Origin: Conoideocrella luteorostrata
Taxonomy: Eukaryota; Ascomycota; Sordariomycetes; Hypocreales; Clavicipitaceae
Direction: 5' to 3'
Length of the DNA: 64,000 bases
Assembly: GCA_032433595.1 (NCBI GenBank)
Contig: JASWJB010000068.1
Location: 94,546-158,545 of the forward strand
Positions 1 through 10,463 of the stretch are shown here, one piece after another (positions within the stretch are counted from its first letter, which is position 1; every line of letters begins with the position of its first letter). Both the position numbers and the translations under genes were made by a program. Below the pieces are notes generated by a model, which was not told the DNA's origin, searched no databases, and saw only the letters and a program-made list of their open reading frames with translations.

Positions 1-1094
1 CTCGGGAAGAGATGATGGATTGGCTGAGCTGCGCAGCCTGCCGGAGTGCGCCGAACGAGAGGGCAAGCTCCCTCGCGTACGGACTATCCATTTTGGTGAG
101 CGACTTGGGATGGCGAGCAACTGAATATCGGTATCTGGTGGTGCAGAGCTCGTGAGGTTTGGGCGAAGACGAAGGCAAATGCGCCGGCCGAAACGACCGA
201 AACGAAAAGTGGATAACTTGGCCAAGCATCTCTGAAGGGTTGTGCAACCCTGTCTCCCTCACCTCACGTTGGCCGGCCATTAACAATCGAAAACTTGTGA
301 ATTAAATGAGGGAAATTCGTTTAGACAATGCTTGTTTGAAAGTATTTGTTCCTTGCTTTGTGCATCCATCTTGCGTAAGCTCAGTGCGGCAGGCAGGTCA
401 CCCGTAATTTAATTCGCACAAGACGGCTCAGTTGCTGGTTTGGGCAAGAATCGCGATGTACAAGGTATCTTTTCGACCGCCCACCGAAACTGGAGTATCG
501 TATCGCAGTTGCATACTACTGCTACGCGCATGTGACCCGGGTTATCTCCCGCGATTGGTCTGAGGCAAGGAGGAAATCAAGAGCTTGTCTCATTCTCCTG
601 GTGCTTAATATGGCGTGAACGCAAGTTCCCGCGGCGGCACTTTTGCGGTCAGCATAGCTCGTACGAACAGATTCAAAGTGGAGACTCGAGCGAGATAAGT
701 AGAAGCATCTCCCTCTGTGTTCATTATTTAAGTCTCTGGGTATGAGAAGAGCATCGAATGAAGTAACCATGTCCCAAGCACAATGTCTTATTGCACGCTT
801 CACTGTACGCGATGTGTAGCCGGACTCAGTTTCAGATTTTCAAGGTTTCATGATGTTGTTCGTCTACAAAGGAAATGTCTTTGAGCAGCAAAATGGGCTG
901 AAAGAGAAAAGAAAAAAAGGGTATCAACCTGTTGTACAATTTATAAATCTTCGTCGCACCCAACGATCGCAAGGATTCACCAGTGCTTGTTCCAGCCCCC
1001 CCAACATCAGCCAGGTCGCGAGACCGTAGGGGAGCCACCTCGACATCATTCAATACCACCGTGCATTCAATCTTCTCGAATGTCAGCCGTCACA
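1..1094. other. No supported gene (left edge)
   Basis: I find no convincing gene. The short open frames between 522 and 1598 have no recognisable motif, and those beyond 1095 are shadows of the flotillin gene. Most of this stretch is probably the 3' side of that gene plus an intergenic spacer. Confidence 0.5.
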
Positions 1095-2729
1095 CTAGTT
1101 GTTGGCCTTGTCGCCATTTGTGTTGCTCTGGTTCATAGCCTGCATTCCAGCATTCATCTTTCCAAACTGCCACTCCGGCAGCGTAATCCCTGTCTGGTCA
1201 TGGATCGTTGTCATCAAAGGCGGGAGCATCTGGTACACGTTGCGCATAGCGGAAGCTGCATCACCACCAGACTCGCCGTTTGCGTTGCTCCCAGTGTTCC
1301 AGACGCTGATCTTGGGCTGCAGACCCCGGATAGCCTCGGCGTTGGCCTTGGCGAGTTCCACGTAGGTACCCTTCTCGATCATCATGTATTGGATGAGACC
1401 GGCAGGTCCACCAAAAGCATGGGCAAGCTTACCATAGGCATCGGCCATGGCGGAAATACCCTCCGCCTCTTTGATCTGGCGAAAGACGCTGGCATCAGCA
1501 CTCTGCTGGGCGGCATAATTGTCGGCGTCGGCCTCAATGCGGGTCTTGTAAGCGCCGGCGTCGGCCATGCGCTGGGCTGCTTCCTGCTGGGCGCGTGAAT
1601 CAGCAGTGACTTCGTAAGCAGCAGCATCACTAGACTGCTGCTGGCTTTCTCGGGCGATTGTTGCGGCGACGACGTCCTTGGCACGCAGACGCTCCACCTC
1701 AGCGGCGGCGCGCTTCACCTCGACCTGCTTGAGGAGTTCTTGGTCCTTGGACTCAAGAGCACGGTTGGCTTCGACACGGGCAATTTCGACATCGCGATCA
1801 AGCAGCGTCTGCTTGGTTTTGAGTTTGGACTCTGCTGTGGCGCGCTCGATGTCGCGCTCTGTCTTCTGCACAGCCGTCTCGGCGCTGATCTTGGCAAGCT
1901 CACGATCCTGTTCGCCCTTGCGTTTTGACTCCCCGACATTACCGCGAAACTGGGCGTCTGCTACGTCGATTCTTGCTTGGTTTGTGGCGCCCTCGTGGGC
2001 TTTGCGGGAGAGTGACTCGAAGTAGACGGATCCAGGGGCGTCCTTGAGTTCTTTGACCTGCACAAAAGGTTAGTTAAAAGCTTTGATAGGGACGGAATGA
2101 TGGAGGGAGTAAGTAAAAGGTGGATGGACTTGCGTTTGCATTATATATCTTCAATCTAATGCGCTTGTTAGTCTTTTTTTTCCGATCGATCTAGCAATAT
2201 CGCGGCGCGGTATGGAATAAACATACCCAAACTGATCAAGTTCACTCTGAATGTTGCGGAAAATGCGTTTCTTGAAAACCTCCCGCTCGGTGAAGATCTC
2301 CTCCATGGTCATGCTCGACACCAGCACACGAGTTTCACCCTCAATGATGCCCTTGATGATACTCTCGACATGGGCACCATGGTCTCTCTTCCCGTTCTCA
2401 GACTGCGCCAGAAGCATGGCATACTTCATCAGGGCGTCACCGCGATCCTCTCTAAGACCGGGTGTCTCATTGTCAGGCGAATCATCGACACGTGCATTTG
2501 CGCCGCGTTGGTTGACGTCTGGGCCAACGGTGAAGACAACCGGAAGAGCAAACTGAAGCTTTTCTCTCGTCATTGCCCGCATGTCCATAGCATAGTCATG
2601 CGGCTGGACGCTGAAGCGGGTGCATCGCTGGAGAGGCCATACCCAAGATGCTTTGGTAATCTTGACGGTATGGACGCCCATACCAGTGATGGCGAGGTAC
2701 TCATCGGGTCCGGAGACTCTGTACGACAT
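1095..2729 (-). CDS. Flotillin-like SPFH/band 7 membrane scaffold protein
   Basis: A predicted 495-residue flotillin-family protein. Flotillins scaffold ordered microdomains at the cytosolic face of membranes. I read three exons: 2227-2729, a 22-nt micro-exon at 2134-2155, and 1095-2057. Joined, they are in frame (1488 nt) and restore the block QFGLKIYNANVKELKD that is typical at the end of the SPFH domain. The C-terminal half is a long Ala/Glu/Lys-rich coiled coil with repeated AEAxxxR-type heptads, as in flotillins, followed by a Gly/Ala tail with a KISVWNTG segment. The first intron (2156-2226) is GT-AG. The second (2058-2133) begins GCAAGT and would be GC-AG. The start at 2729 (MSYRVSGPDEYLAITG) fits the family. 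This looks like an ordinary housekeeping gene outside the metabolite cluster. Confidence 0.88.
2134..2155 (-). other. 22-nt micro-exon of the flotillin gene with a downstream GC-AG intron
   Basis: The micro-exon encodes LKIYNAN and is needed to join QFG to VKEL in frame. Its acceptor is a TAG at 2156-2158 on the minus strand. Its donor side reads GCAAGT at 2133-2128, a non-canonical GC donor with an otherwise consensus context. Using a nearby GT instead breaks the frame. Single-frame ORF calling misses this exon. Confidence 0.75.
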
Positions 2730-4501
2730 GTTGAAAGCGAAAGGCGTAGGGTTCCAAGTGAAAGGGCGTCAAGAAGTGGTCAGGCAGCAACCGGTAAAGG
2801 CCGCGAGATGAGGAGAAGGATGCAGGCTAAGAGGGTCAAGCGTAATTCGTTTCCAAAACACGGATGCGTGAGAGATCATGAGGAACTCCAGACAATGCTG
2901 GGGATGGCGATGGGTCTTATACCGTTTGAGTTGGCTTCTGTGCAAGGGAAGTATATCACTGCATGCATGTTTGAACTCTGCCGCGACTAAAACCTAAGTT
3001 CAGCGGAACCCAACGTGTGCAAGGCATAGCCAGATGCAGCAGCCTGCGCCACTGATTGGAAGTGAGGCTCGCAGAAAGCCTTGGCTAGGTAAGGTTAATA
3101 CGGTTTGTGTTCACGAGAACGTTCCACCTTTCTCCCTGTAAGCCCGCCCCCCAGGCAGCGAGTTAGCTAGCCACCTAGCCTTGATCCTTCTGGAAGCCTG
3201 CCTCTTCCGGGGGCCGTCGGGTGGGGCCCAGTCTGATGCTCAACGCTAGCACTCCGTAGTTATCGCCCCTTCCCTTTCTTGAGACCGGGCTGTGATGGAG
3301 GAGGAGACATCCATGAATCCTCCACCCGAGTTAGGTAATTGCTGGGAATAGGTCCAGGAGGAATTCTCTCTGTCTGAGGCTGGAGGTGAATGCACATCAA
3401 CCGGGCGGCTCACCAATTAGGGGCAGCCGTGAGCAAACCTGCATTGCACTGCCTGTCCCACGGGGACACGGAGATGTGATTTGCCAGAGGCTGAACGGAA
3501 TTTTGCGGACGTAGCTTGTGCGGAGACCTGCATCATCAGGCGTTTGCACGAAGTACACGTAGGGAACACATTCACGTACATGCGCAGCTGCTGCCATTAA
3601 AGAGCACGTTTGCTGTGCATTAGTGGTGACGAGCCCAAGAAAACAAAGGGGAAAACAAGAGAGGACGAAACACATGTTGAGCAATTTACCGCGTTTGTTT
3701 TTGCTTGTCTGCCAGTCAGCCACAACTGGCGACAAGCCGATCACTACTCAATGCTCCGTGACACCCAATGGCCGTCTGCTCCTGGCAATGCCGCGAGGCA
3801 ACAAGCCGTCCACGTTCATCCAGCTCCTGCTTCAGCCCTCGCTTCAGTGTCCCCATCACATAATAATGAGGTGCTCAAATTGTTAGAGGCATGTGCGTTT
3901 ATAATTCTGGAGCGCCAATAGAAGCACACTTAGCCTGCCGCCAAGTTGGATGCTGCGCCTCACAGACACAGCCACCACGCAATTTACGCAATTTACGCCC
4001 TCTGTACTCCGTAGTTTGTGCTCGGCGTCACCCAAGATCCAGATGGCGCACTTTGCCCACCTTTCCGCTCCACACTCCACACTTCACGCCTGTCATTGCC
4101 ACCTCCCGTGGGGGTATATCGTCTACTTCGAAGCACCCAAACCACATCGCCGGGGCTTTAGTTTTGCCTCGCTGCCTCACTGCCTCACTGCCTCGCTTAT
4201 TTTTTTCTCCTCTTTAATCTCAGGATCCGTCCACGCTCACTGCATTGGTGCAGCATTCAGTACCGCGGCGCCCGTGTGCAATGCACGACGTCATTTCTTT
4301 GTCCTGTTGTCCTGTTTGCCAAGCTCCAGACGGGTAATACGGAACAAATACGTAGTTAGGCGGCTGCCAAGTGTATCGTGGCCTTGGCGTAATACGGACC
4401 TTGAGCAGTGACCCCAGCTGCGTTTGCACGGACAGACTGTCGTTCAAGATAGCATTCAGTTCAGCATTCCCATCTCGCTGCTGCATCCAATTACGGTAAA
4501 T
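2730..4501. other. Intergenic stretch with no supported gene
   Basis: About 1.8 kb between the flotillin gene and the PPxY protein gene. Several overlapping frames exist on both strands but none carries a recognisable domain or convincing splice structure. A short imperfect CTGCCTCA tandem repeat lies at about 4166-4197. The last few hundred bases are pyrimidine-rich, as expected for the promoter and 5' leader of the downstream gene. Confidence 0.5.
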
Positions 4502-5410
4502 ATGTCTTTCGACACTTCAAAATACGTTGAAGATGAATATCTACCGCCACCATATTCTACCACTCACGGAGCCGCAGCAAGAGCGATCGGACGATCCCCA
4601 GCGTTCGCGATTGCTCCGCCAGACTCATCGTCCCTTTTCTCTGCGCAACTCTCCAGCTTAAGGGGACAGATGCGTGAGGAACAGGCTGCTCATTCTTCGG
4701 CTCGAGAGCAACAGGATTATGAAATTCTGTCGCTTCTGGTACCATACGTCGAGACGCTTCTGCATTCTATCGCGGCTGTTAACCCTCCGCCTAGCCTTGT
4801 TGAGGCAACGCTCGTGCCGGACGAAGCTGTCAGCAGGGAGTGGCTGTTCAGCGATGCTGAAGCACAGCAAAACGGGCATTTCACAAAGCTAGTACGGGTG
4901 GAACGACATCTCAAGCTGGATAGGGGCGATCAAAAGCGGGCACCTCTGACCTCTACAAGCCGCAACACCGATGTCGACAACAAGGAGTTTGATGGATGGG
5001 GCAGATGGAAAACCGAAGAAGAGGCAGACAAAACCAACTCTGAGATGGAAATGTGGTGGTTGGATGAAGACATGGCACATCGCCTTGCCAAGCACCTACA
5101 GCCAAGTCCGGCCCCGGCGTCCGTTAACAGACAGACCGTCAGGACACAAGTGGAGCAAAACAAAGAGGCCAAGAAAGGTGGTCGTTGGTCATTTTTCAAG
5201 AAGGACGAGCCTCTGGCAAAGGCATCAACACCGTCTGCATCGTCTTCACCGTCTCCAGCGGCTTATAACACGCCGTTGGATGATATTAATATGACAGTTA
5301 AGGCAGAGGAAGTAACCTTTAGGAGGCAGAATGATATGGGTTTATGGGAAAGCAAGACTGGATGGGGTCTGGTGGTGAGAGTGAACATTCGAGGGACACA
5401 GCTGTGCTAG
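4502..5410 (+). CDS. Conserved-looking protein with N-terminal PPxY motif, function unknown
   Basis: A single-exon 302-residue protein. I chose the ATG at 4502 (AAATATGTC context, protein start MSFDTSK) over the in-frame ATG 78 nt upstream, because the intervening residues resemble leader sequence. Near residue 15 is LPPPYS, a PPxY-type motif that in fungi can bind WW domains of Rsp5-family ubiquitin ligases. Residues about 50-95 look helical and charged. Farther on come Trp-rich acidic blocks (FDGWGRW, WWLDED), then a basic segment (KKGGRWSFFKKDEP) and a Ser/Pro-rich linker. I do not recognise an enzyme fold. A role as an adaptor or arrestin-related regulator would be pure inference. Confidence 0.6.
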   Translation: MSFDTSKYVEDEYLPPPYSTTHGAAARAIGRSPAFAIAPPDSSSLFSAQLSSLRGQMREEQAAHSSAREQQDYEILSLLVPYVETLLHSIAAVNPPPSLVEATLVPDEAVSREWLFSDAEAQQNGHFTKLVRVERHLKLDRGDQKRAPLTSTSRNTDVDNKEFDGWGRWKTEEEADKTNSEMEMWWLDEDMAHRLAKHLQPSPAPASVNRQTVRTQVEQNKEAKKGGRWSFFKKDEPLAKASTPSASSSPSPAAYNTPLDDINMTVKAEEVTFRRQNDMGLWESKTGWGLVVRVNIRGTQLC

Positions 5411-6178
5411 AGATCTGATAGGCGCAAATGGAAAAAATACCCAAGTTGATGAAGTGCTGAATGTCATAATAATAGGCTATGCTGAACAATATCAATCTAT
5501 GCAACGGACTCGCTAGCACGATTCTAACTGTTATGTTATTGATAATCCCAGGATCCAAATCCAAGGTTCCATGGTTTTGCCAAAGCTCCATCGCTAATGG
5601 CAACCGTCACACAGCATAACAGGGATACATAAATAAGGCTGTACATACAGGAGTAGCTGGCTAGAATCCATCATCCTCGTCAATACCCTGTCACAGTAGC
5701 GGCCGGTTATTATGGATTCTCGCAGTCGTACCCACTTCCTACAACTTAATTAGCACTGCTGTATAAACCTAAGACAGCGGTGAGGTATTATATCTCACGC
5801 TAGGTGAAACCTGTTATTCCGTCTATTAATGTAGAGTTTCACCATTCGCTGAATTTAGCCACAAGTTAGTAGCGCCTGGTAAGAATAATATAGATTATAA
5901 TTTATTTAAGGATTATATTTGTATGTATCTATATCTTAATTTTTTTATTTGTTTAAGACCCTTTTGTTATTTTTTTCGATATTGTCTCTAATTACTAAAA
6001 ACCCCAACCGCTCAACGCGCCACCTTACACGACCCGTGCGGTGCTCCTGTGCGGCTCGTTGCCGTGCAGCTACACAGTCTTGTTTAAGTTCACACGGCCG
6101 GCTGCATCTGATATCCGGCACCATAGAAGTATCCACAAGCTCGTAGCTCATATAACCTGCTTCAAAACTACTAGCATG
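5411..6178. other. AT-rich spacer, no gene seen
   Basis: AT-rich non-coding sequence between the PPxY gene and an F-box-like pseudogene. Short frames around 5945-6151 have no recognisable motif. The composition (many TA-rich stretches near 5880-5990) suggests an old mutated repeat, but I could not identify terminal repeats. Confidence 0.45.
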
Positions 6179-7460
6179 TTATAGGATGAAAGACTTTAGC
6201 ATGGGCATCCGTGGCGCTACTTCGGCTGCTGCTCTGAGCACCTCGTTGACTTTTCCTGGTAACTCATCCACAATCATTTTCTTTGAACTTATGACAAGCC
6301 GCTCAATATGTTGCCATATATCGGAACGTGCTGTCAAGAACTCATGTACATCGATTCTGTATTCGATTATCAGGGTAGTCAACTACAAGGACAAATCGGC
6401 CAACTTGGATCCAAGAAGTGCGAGGCTCCGTCGCCGAATGCGAGAATCTAAATTGGAAAGATTTCTTTGGGTAAGGCGCAATTCTTTTAATGACAACCCA
6501 CAGCCCGATATTGCATGAGAAAGATGATTATTGAACGCATCTTTAGCATTAGGACACACATGCGACCATGTAGCCCAATTCAATACCTCAAGAGTTGGAA
6601 GGCGCTGAAAATTTTGCATGCAGCTCTTGCATGGAAGTTTCGAGTGGTAAAGGGTTAATAGAGCCGAAATGACGTCTACTTCGGGTCATGCCGCTGCATG
6701 GGGACTACCCAAGTCAAGCTTGAAGTAGAAGTCTATTTCGGCTGCTTGGATACATTTTCTCCCCACGCGGGGGATAATAGGTATAGTCGCTGGCGATTAG
6801 TGTTCAGAAAAATCTCAATGGGCTCGTTGCGCTGTTGAACCGTCCTTGCCATCTTTTGCCAATAGCTCTGTGCTTCTGAGAAAATCTGAATGGAGATGCC
6901 ACCACGAGACACCTCTTTCTGTGTCCAATTAGCTAAAAGGCAAAAAAGTGCGTGTATTGCGCGACCTACAGAGACATTATTCTCTGTCTTCTGGAGCTCT
7001 AGTTCGAGCATTGGCGAGTATGCGACACTGCGGTCGATGCTAATCGCCAACATCTCAGCCATAGCTACTTGCTCCTGCGTCCCAGTCACGCTATTCCAGT
7101 GGAAGATTTTATGCTCAGTGAGATCAAGTACTAAGTCAAGTTGTCGAAGAAATCTCCTCTGATGTGTTGCCCGAAATAACACTCGGAAACCGTCGAGCTT
7201 AGATATCTGAATGCGGGATTGTCTACATGTCACCCTTTCATAGAGAGCTGCCACTCCTGAGAGACACTCGCATATTCGCTGACGGAATTTCCATGAGCGT
7301 GATATTCGGCCTCTACAAAACAAGTCAGGATTATCCGTCGAATATCGAAAGGGAAATCGTACCAAAGCATGGTGTCTTGGCTGCAAAAATATGTGGTTAG
7401 AGTTAATTCAGCCACATCCTCTGGGGAATGTGACATAGCTATGATATAGCTTTTTGTCAA
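6179..7460 (-). pseudogene. F-box-like / fungal leucine-rich protein pseudogene
   Basis: Reading 7460 to 6179, the N-terminus (LWYDFPFDIRRIILTCFVE ... YASVSQEWQ) resembles the F-box-like start of large fungal families that act as substrate adaptors or are uncharacterised. The frame then fails. After SVSQEWQL the continuation (YERVTCRQSRIQISKLD) is in another frame and would be regained by one extra base, so a 1-nt loss near 7235 is likely. The next block (to 6733) ends in a stop inside an inverted repeat. A third block (from 6619) has an in-frame TAG at 6383-6385, after which the same frame continues to 6179. Several independent lesions make this a dead gene. The exact family is uncertain. 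Confidence 0.65.
6662..6743. repeat. MITE-like 82-bp inverted repeat inside the F-box pseudogene
   Basis: The left arm (6662-6682) and right arm (6722-6743) are near-perfect reverse complements, starting AGCCGAAAT and ending ATTTCGGCT, with a spacer of about 39 nt. The arm supplies the TAG stop at 6733. No clear target duplication is visible. It could be a tiny non-autonomous DNA transposon or a hairpin produced by local duplication. Confidence 0.5.
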
Positions 7461-7776
7461 GGAAAGCAGTCTAATGTCTCATCAAGTAAGCTTTGTAGTC
7501 TCCACATAGTTTGGGCTCAACTTTTAACCTTGCAAATGGAAACTTAACAGAATTCAACTCTCACCAGCAAGACCGAGTCGTAAAATAGGCAATGGAACCC
7601 GGAAAAGGGTTAGTAATGCTATCCAAGCATTAATTTTATTTGGCATCAAGCACGGACTAAGTCAACCTGCCCCCCGCTAATTTTCTTGCAAAAAACCGCT
7701 AAATAACACCCAGGGTTAAAGCCAAAACGCCTGCGAATAAAGATTAGGTAAACTTAACCTAGCTTACTAAATCATA
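7461..7776. other. Spacer, nothing identified
   Basis: A stretch of about 300 bp between the pseudogene and the PQ-loop gene. No open frame of note and no terminal repeats seen. Confidence 0.4.
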
Positions 7777-8518
7777 TCAGCTAGTACTAGCTTCCGCCTC
7801 ACTGTCATGAATCTTGCGTCGATTCTTAAAGCGAAAATAGACTACAATGCCAACAAGAAGCATCCATATAGCCAGCTCGGATCCGTAAATCACTAACCCA
7901 TATATTTTAATACTAGGTTGAAAAACCACAGACACTAGAGATGTAAAATCGCCGCTTAGATCAAGAAATGCGAACCTGAGGGAGACGCCAGCATCAGATT
8001 TTTTTCCGGCCATTTCAAAACAATGCCATAGAACCCCGCCGGCTAACAAAACAGCCGCAATGACAGCCATCAGTATCGATGCCCACTTATGCCCACGTTC
8101 GCGTGCAACTCTAAGCGCAAAGACTAGGCCGATCTCTGCTCCTGCCAGGAACGTAGCCATGGCGCCAGCAATCATAATAGCCTTCGTTAATGGCCATTTT
8201 TCGCCGTAATATTTGCACTGGCACCATGTGAAAAGGCTAAGGAAAATGAGTATATTTGGCTGAATTTGAAGGGCAATATTGAAGTCGTCCGCAATATTGT
8301 ACACGCCTAGCGGAAGGCCAGCTCCGGCCCAGGACAACAAAAAGGCTGAAGTCAACCCCTTTGAGTCATGGCGCCTCCAGTTCTTCCAAATTTGGGGTAG
8401 GAGCTGTTTCCTTTTTAAGTCTGAGGCTTGTGAAGGGAGGGGAAGGGAAGCTCACCTGAAGCGACCAGAGCACGGCGCCTAAAGTGCCAAAGACAGTTGC
8501 GACGACCGGATTGCCCAT
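7777..8518 (-). CDS. PQ-loop repeat membrane protein
   Basis: Two exons, 8456-8518 and 7777-8403, with a 52-nt intron (GTGAGC...CAG), give 229 residues. The splice restores SLQLLPQIWKNWRRHDSKGL, a classic PQ-loop in which the PQ dipeptide follows the first helix. A second, weaker PQ-like loop follows GVSLRFAFLDLSGD near residue 150. Six or seven hydrophobic segments alternate with short loops, and the C-terminus is basic and cytosolic-looking (RFKNRRKIHDSE). PQ-loop proteins (the cystinosin/KDELR/SWEET fold) export amino acids or sugars across vacuolar or other endomembranes; the substrate cannot be read from sequence. It shares a roughly 260-bp upstream region with the divergent Ada/AraC gene at 8776. 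Confidence 0.82.
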
Positions 8519-8775
8519 CGATGAGCCTATAGTGAAAGTAAAAGTGAAAGTGAGTACTATTAGTCTTGCCTTACTTTTTAGCTACGACAGCATTTTATAA
8601 TCGTTTCATGGTGGTTCGAGACTCACAATAACGTAGACTATCCATAAGCGGGGCTCGCCTAGAACTAACCAACCACGCTTCTGTATTTGTTCCCGCAGTA
8701 ACGTCGAAGTGGCCAATTAGAACCTAGCAATGGCGAGAGATTTTCCTGCTTTATCTTCCTTACCTGGACCCTACA

Positions 8776-9507
8776 ATGGAGTCTCCGCAGGTAGTCACAT
8801 CACATTATTATTTTAAATCTCAATCTTTATTAGATTTCATGGGCCAAGAATCGGATCGATTAACCCGGTCACGTTGGCTTGCGGTTTCCCGACGCGACCC
8901 TGCTGCCAACTCGTTATTCCTTTATGGTGTCACATCTACTCACATCTTCTGCCGCCTAACTTGTCCGGGTAGGGTCGCCCGTCGGGCCAACGTTGTCTTC
9001 TTCAACAATTTGCACGATGCTTTGGAATCAGGCTATCGACCGTGCAAGCGATGCCAGCCGCAAAAGTCCGGTTGGACTCGAGAGAGCCAGCATCAGCTTG
9101 TCGCAAATCGCGCTTTCGACCTGATCGCCAGTGCAGTGGTGCAAGGCGTCCCGTGGACGGTGCAAGATATTGCTAAGAATCTAAATATTAGCGGCGCGCA
9201 TCTACACCGGCAATTTAAAAAGTGTTATGGTTTCACACCTAAAGCTTTTGCGTTATTGTTCCAAGAAGCGAACCGAGAACTCTTACAACAGCACTACTAT
9301 CAGCCCAATCTTACAAAGGCGCAATGCTCGACTTCAGAACTTTCACAGGCATGGTTTGAGGAGTGGATATCAGCGCCTAGTCTATCAGCTGTTAGTTCAG
9401 TTCCGATGTCCAGTGAAGCAATTGAGGATAGCTGGCTTCCCCCTTGTGATTTATTTTCGTCTTTGGTTGATGATAATGCTCGCATGGACGATCTTAGACT
9501 AGCTTGA
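8776..9507 (+). CDS. Ada-type zinc-binding / AraC-like HTH protein (methylphosphotriester-DNA methyl acceptor family)
   Basis: A single-exon 243-residue protein. Residues about 35-95 match the N-terminal Ada domain: an RDPAANSLFLYGV-type start, FCRLTCPGR, then YRPCKRCQP, giving the four zinc cysteines C-x3-C and C-x2-C. In bacterial Ada, one of these cysteines accepts a methyl group from DNA phosphotriesters and so activates the adjacent HTH. Residues about 110-175 form an AraC-type HTH (TVQDIAKNLNISGAHLHRQFKKCYGFTP). The O6-methylguanine methyltransferase half of bacterial Ada is absent. Similar short Ada-AraC proteins occur in some filamentous fungi and are usually explained by ancient bacterial transfer. 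The expected role is alkylation sensing or repair in the nucleus. It is divergent from the PQ-loop gene. Confidence 0.85.
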   Translation: MESPQVVTSHYYFKSQSLLDFMGQESDRLTRSRWLAVSRRDPAANSLFLYGVTSTHIFCRLTCPGRVARRANVVFFNNLHDALESGYRPCKRCQPQKSGWTRESQHQLVANRAFDLIASAVVQGVPWTVQDIAKNLNISGAHLHRQFKKCYGFTPKAFALLFQEANRELLQQHYYQPNLTKAQCSTSELSQAWFEEWISAPSLSAVSSVPMSSEAIEDSWLPPCDLFSSLVDDNARMDDLRLA

Positions 9508-9635
9508 TCCCTAGCCCCTCTGGGCTTCGGCATCTGTCTTTTTTCTTTAACTAGCTACTAGTTGACAATATTTAATCAGCGCTAATATACCGCCTATATA
9601 ATTATACAACCAACAGGGCGGGCTTTGGGTGCACT

Positions 9636-9700
9636 TGTTACATGTTAAGATAGCTATAGTGAGCTCGGGTCACCCTAGTCACTCACGTAACGGATTCAAC
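9636..9700. repeat. Partial LTR relic (TGTTACATG family)
   Basis: Starts TGTTACATGTTAAGATAGCT, matching the start of the LTR-like repeat at 20331 with C/T differences, then stays similar through GTCACTCACGTAAC before diverging. No matching right end or target duplication is visible. Confidence 0.45.
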
Positions 9701-10253
9701 TGTCGCGTCATGTGCCTTTATACGTGTGAGGGAGCAACTTGCAGCAGTGGCAATCGGCAGGAATAGATAGATTTGAATTAAATGAATTAAATTGCAGAGC
9801 CATGAAAGTGATGACTGCCGACGATAATAATCGTGATGCCTTTTCTGAAGAATACTATAATCCTCCTATATAGTCCTTCAGCAGCCGGAACATTTCCTTG
9901 AATTTAGTGACCATAGGCCTACATTTCTTAGCATTGTGCCACCAGCTTCCCCTATTACACAATTCTATCTAATCGAGGCTTTGGTAATTTCCGAAGGACC
10001 ATCTCCGGGAGATATAAGAAGGACAAAACTTACAAAACTACGAGCAAACAGGAATAATCTATTTATAAACTAACGTTAGGCCTTAAGGATAAGACCACGT
10101 GAGAGGGACATTGTGTTATAGCCCTAGCTAGCAGGCTGCAAAGAAGCTAACCACAGGCGCTACCCCTGCTACAGTACATAACTCCCAGCACAGAATAAGG
10201 ATTGTTCCGTAATAGAGGGAAGAGTTTACTAGGCACTCACGTGAACCGGTAGT

Positions 10254-10463
10254 TGTTGCGTATTAGGATAGCCATAGCTAGCATAGGCTACTCAGGTCAC
10301 TCACGTGATAGACTCAGCACATAAAAGGTCGAGTCTAGCCCGTTAGTAGATAAAATTAATAACTATCTTACAACAACTTTACATCTGACTTGTGTTTTAC
10401 TTTGAATACTGACAATCCACGTGCTACATCTAGCATCCCACTAGGCGTATCCAGCACGTAACA
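10254..10463. repeat. Degenerate LTR-like repeat (TGTTACATG family)
   Basis: Runs from TGTTGCGTATTAGG to CCAGCACGTAACA. It shares with the copy at 20331 the TATA-like ACATAAAAGGTCGA block, the ATCTAGCATCCCACTAG block and the terminal CACGTAACA. The ends are imperfect inverted repeats (TGTTRC/GTAACA), as expected of an LTR. The flanks do not form a clear 5-bp duplication. Confidence 0.5.

Noticed and set aside
1382..2025. Long opposite-strand frames over the flotillin gene
   Set aside because: Shadow frames of the Ala/Glu-rich coiled coil, with no motif or splice support of their own.
3397..4486. Overlapping frames of about 65-150 residues on both strands
   Set aside because: No domain, no consistent strand, low-complexity composition; probably promoter and leader sequence of the gene at 4502.
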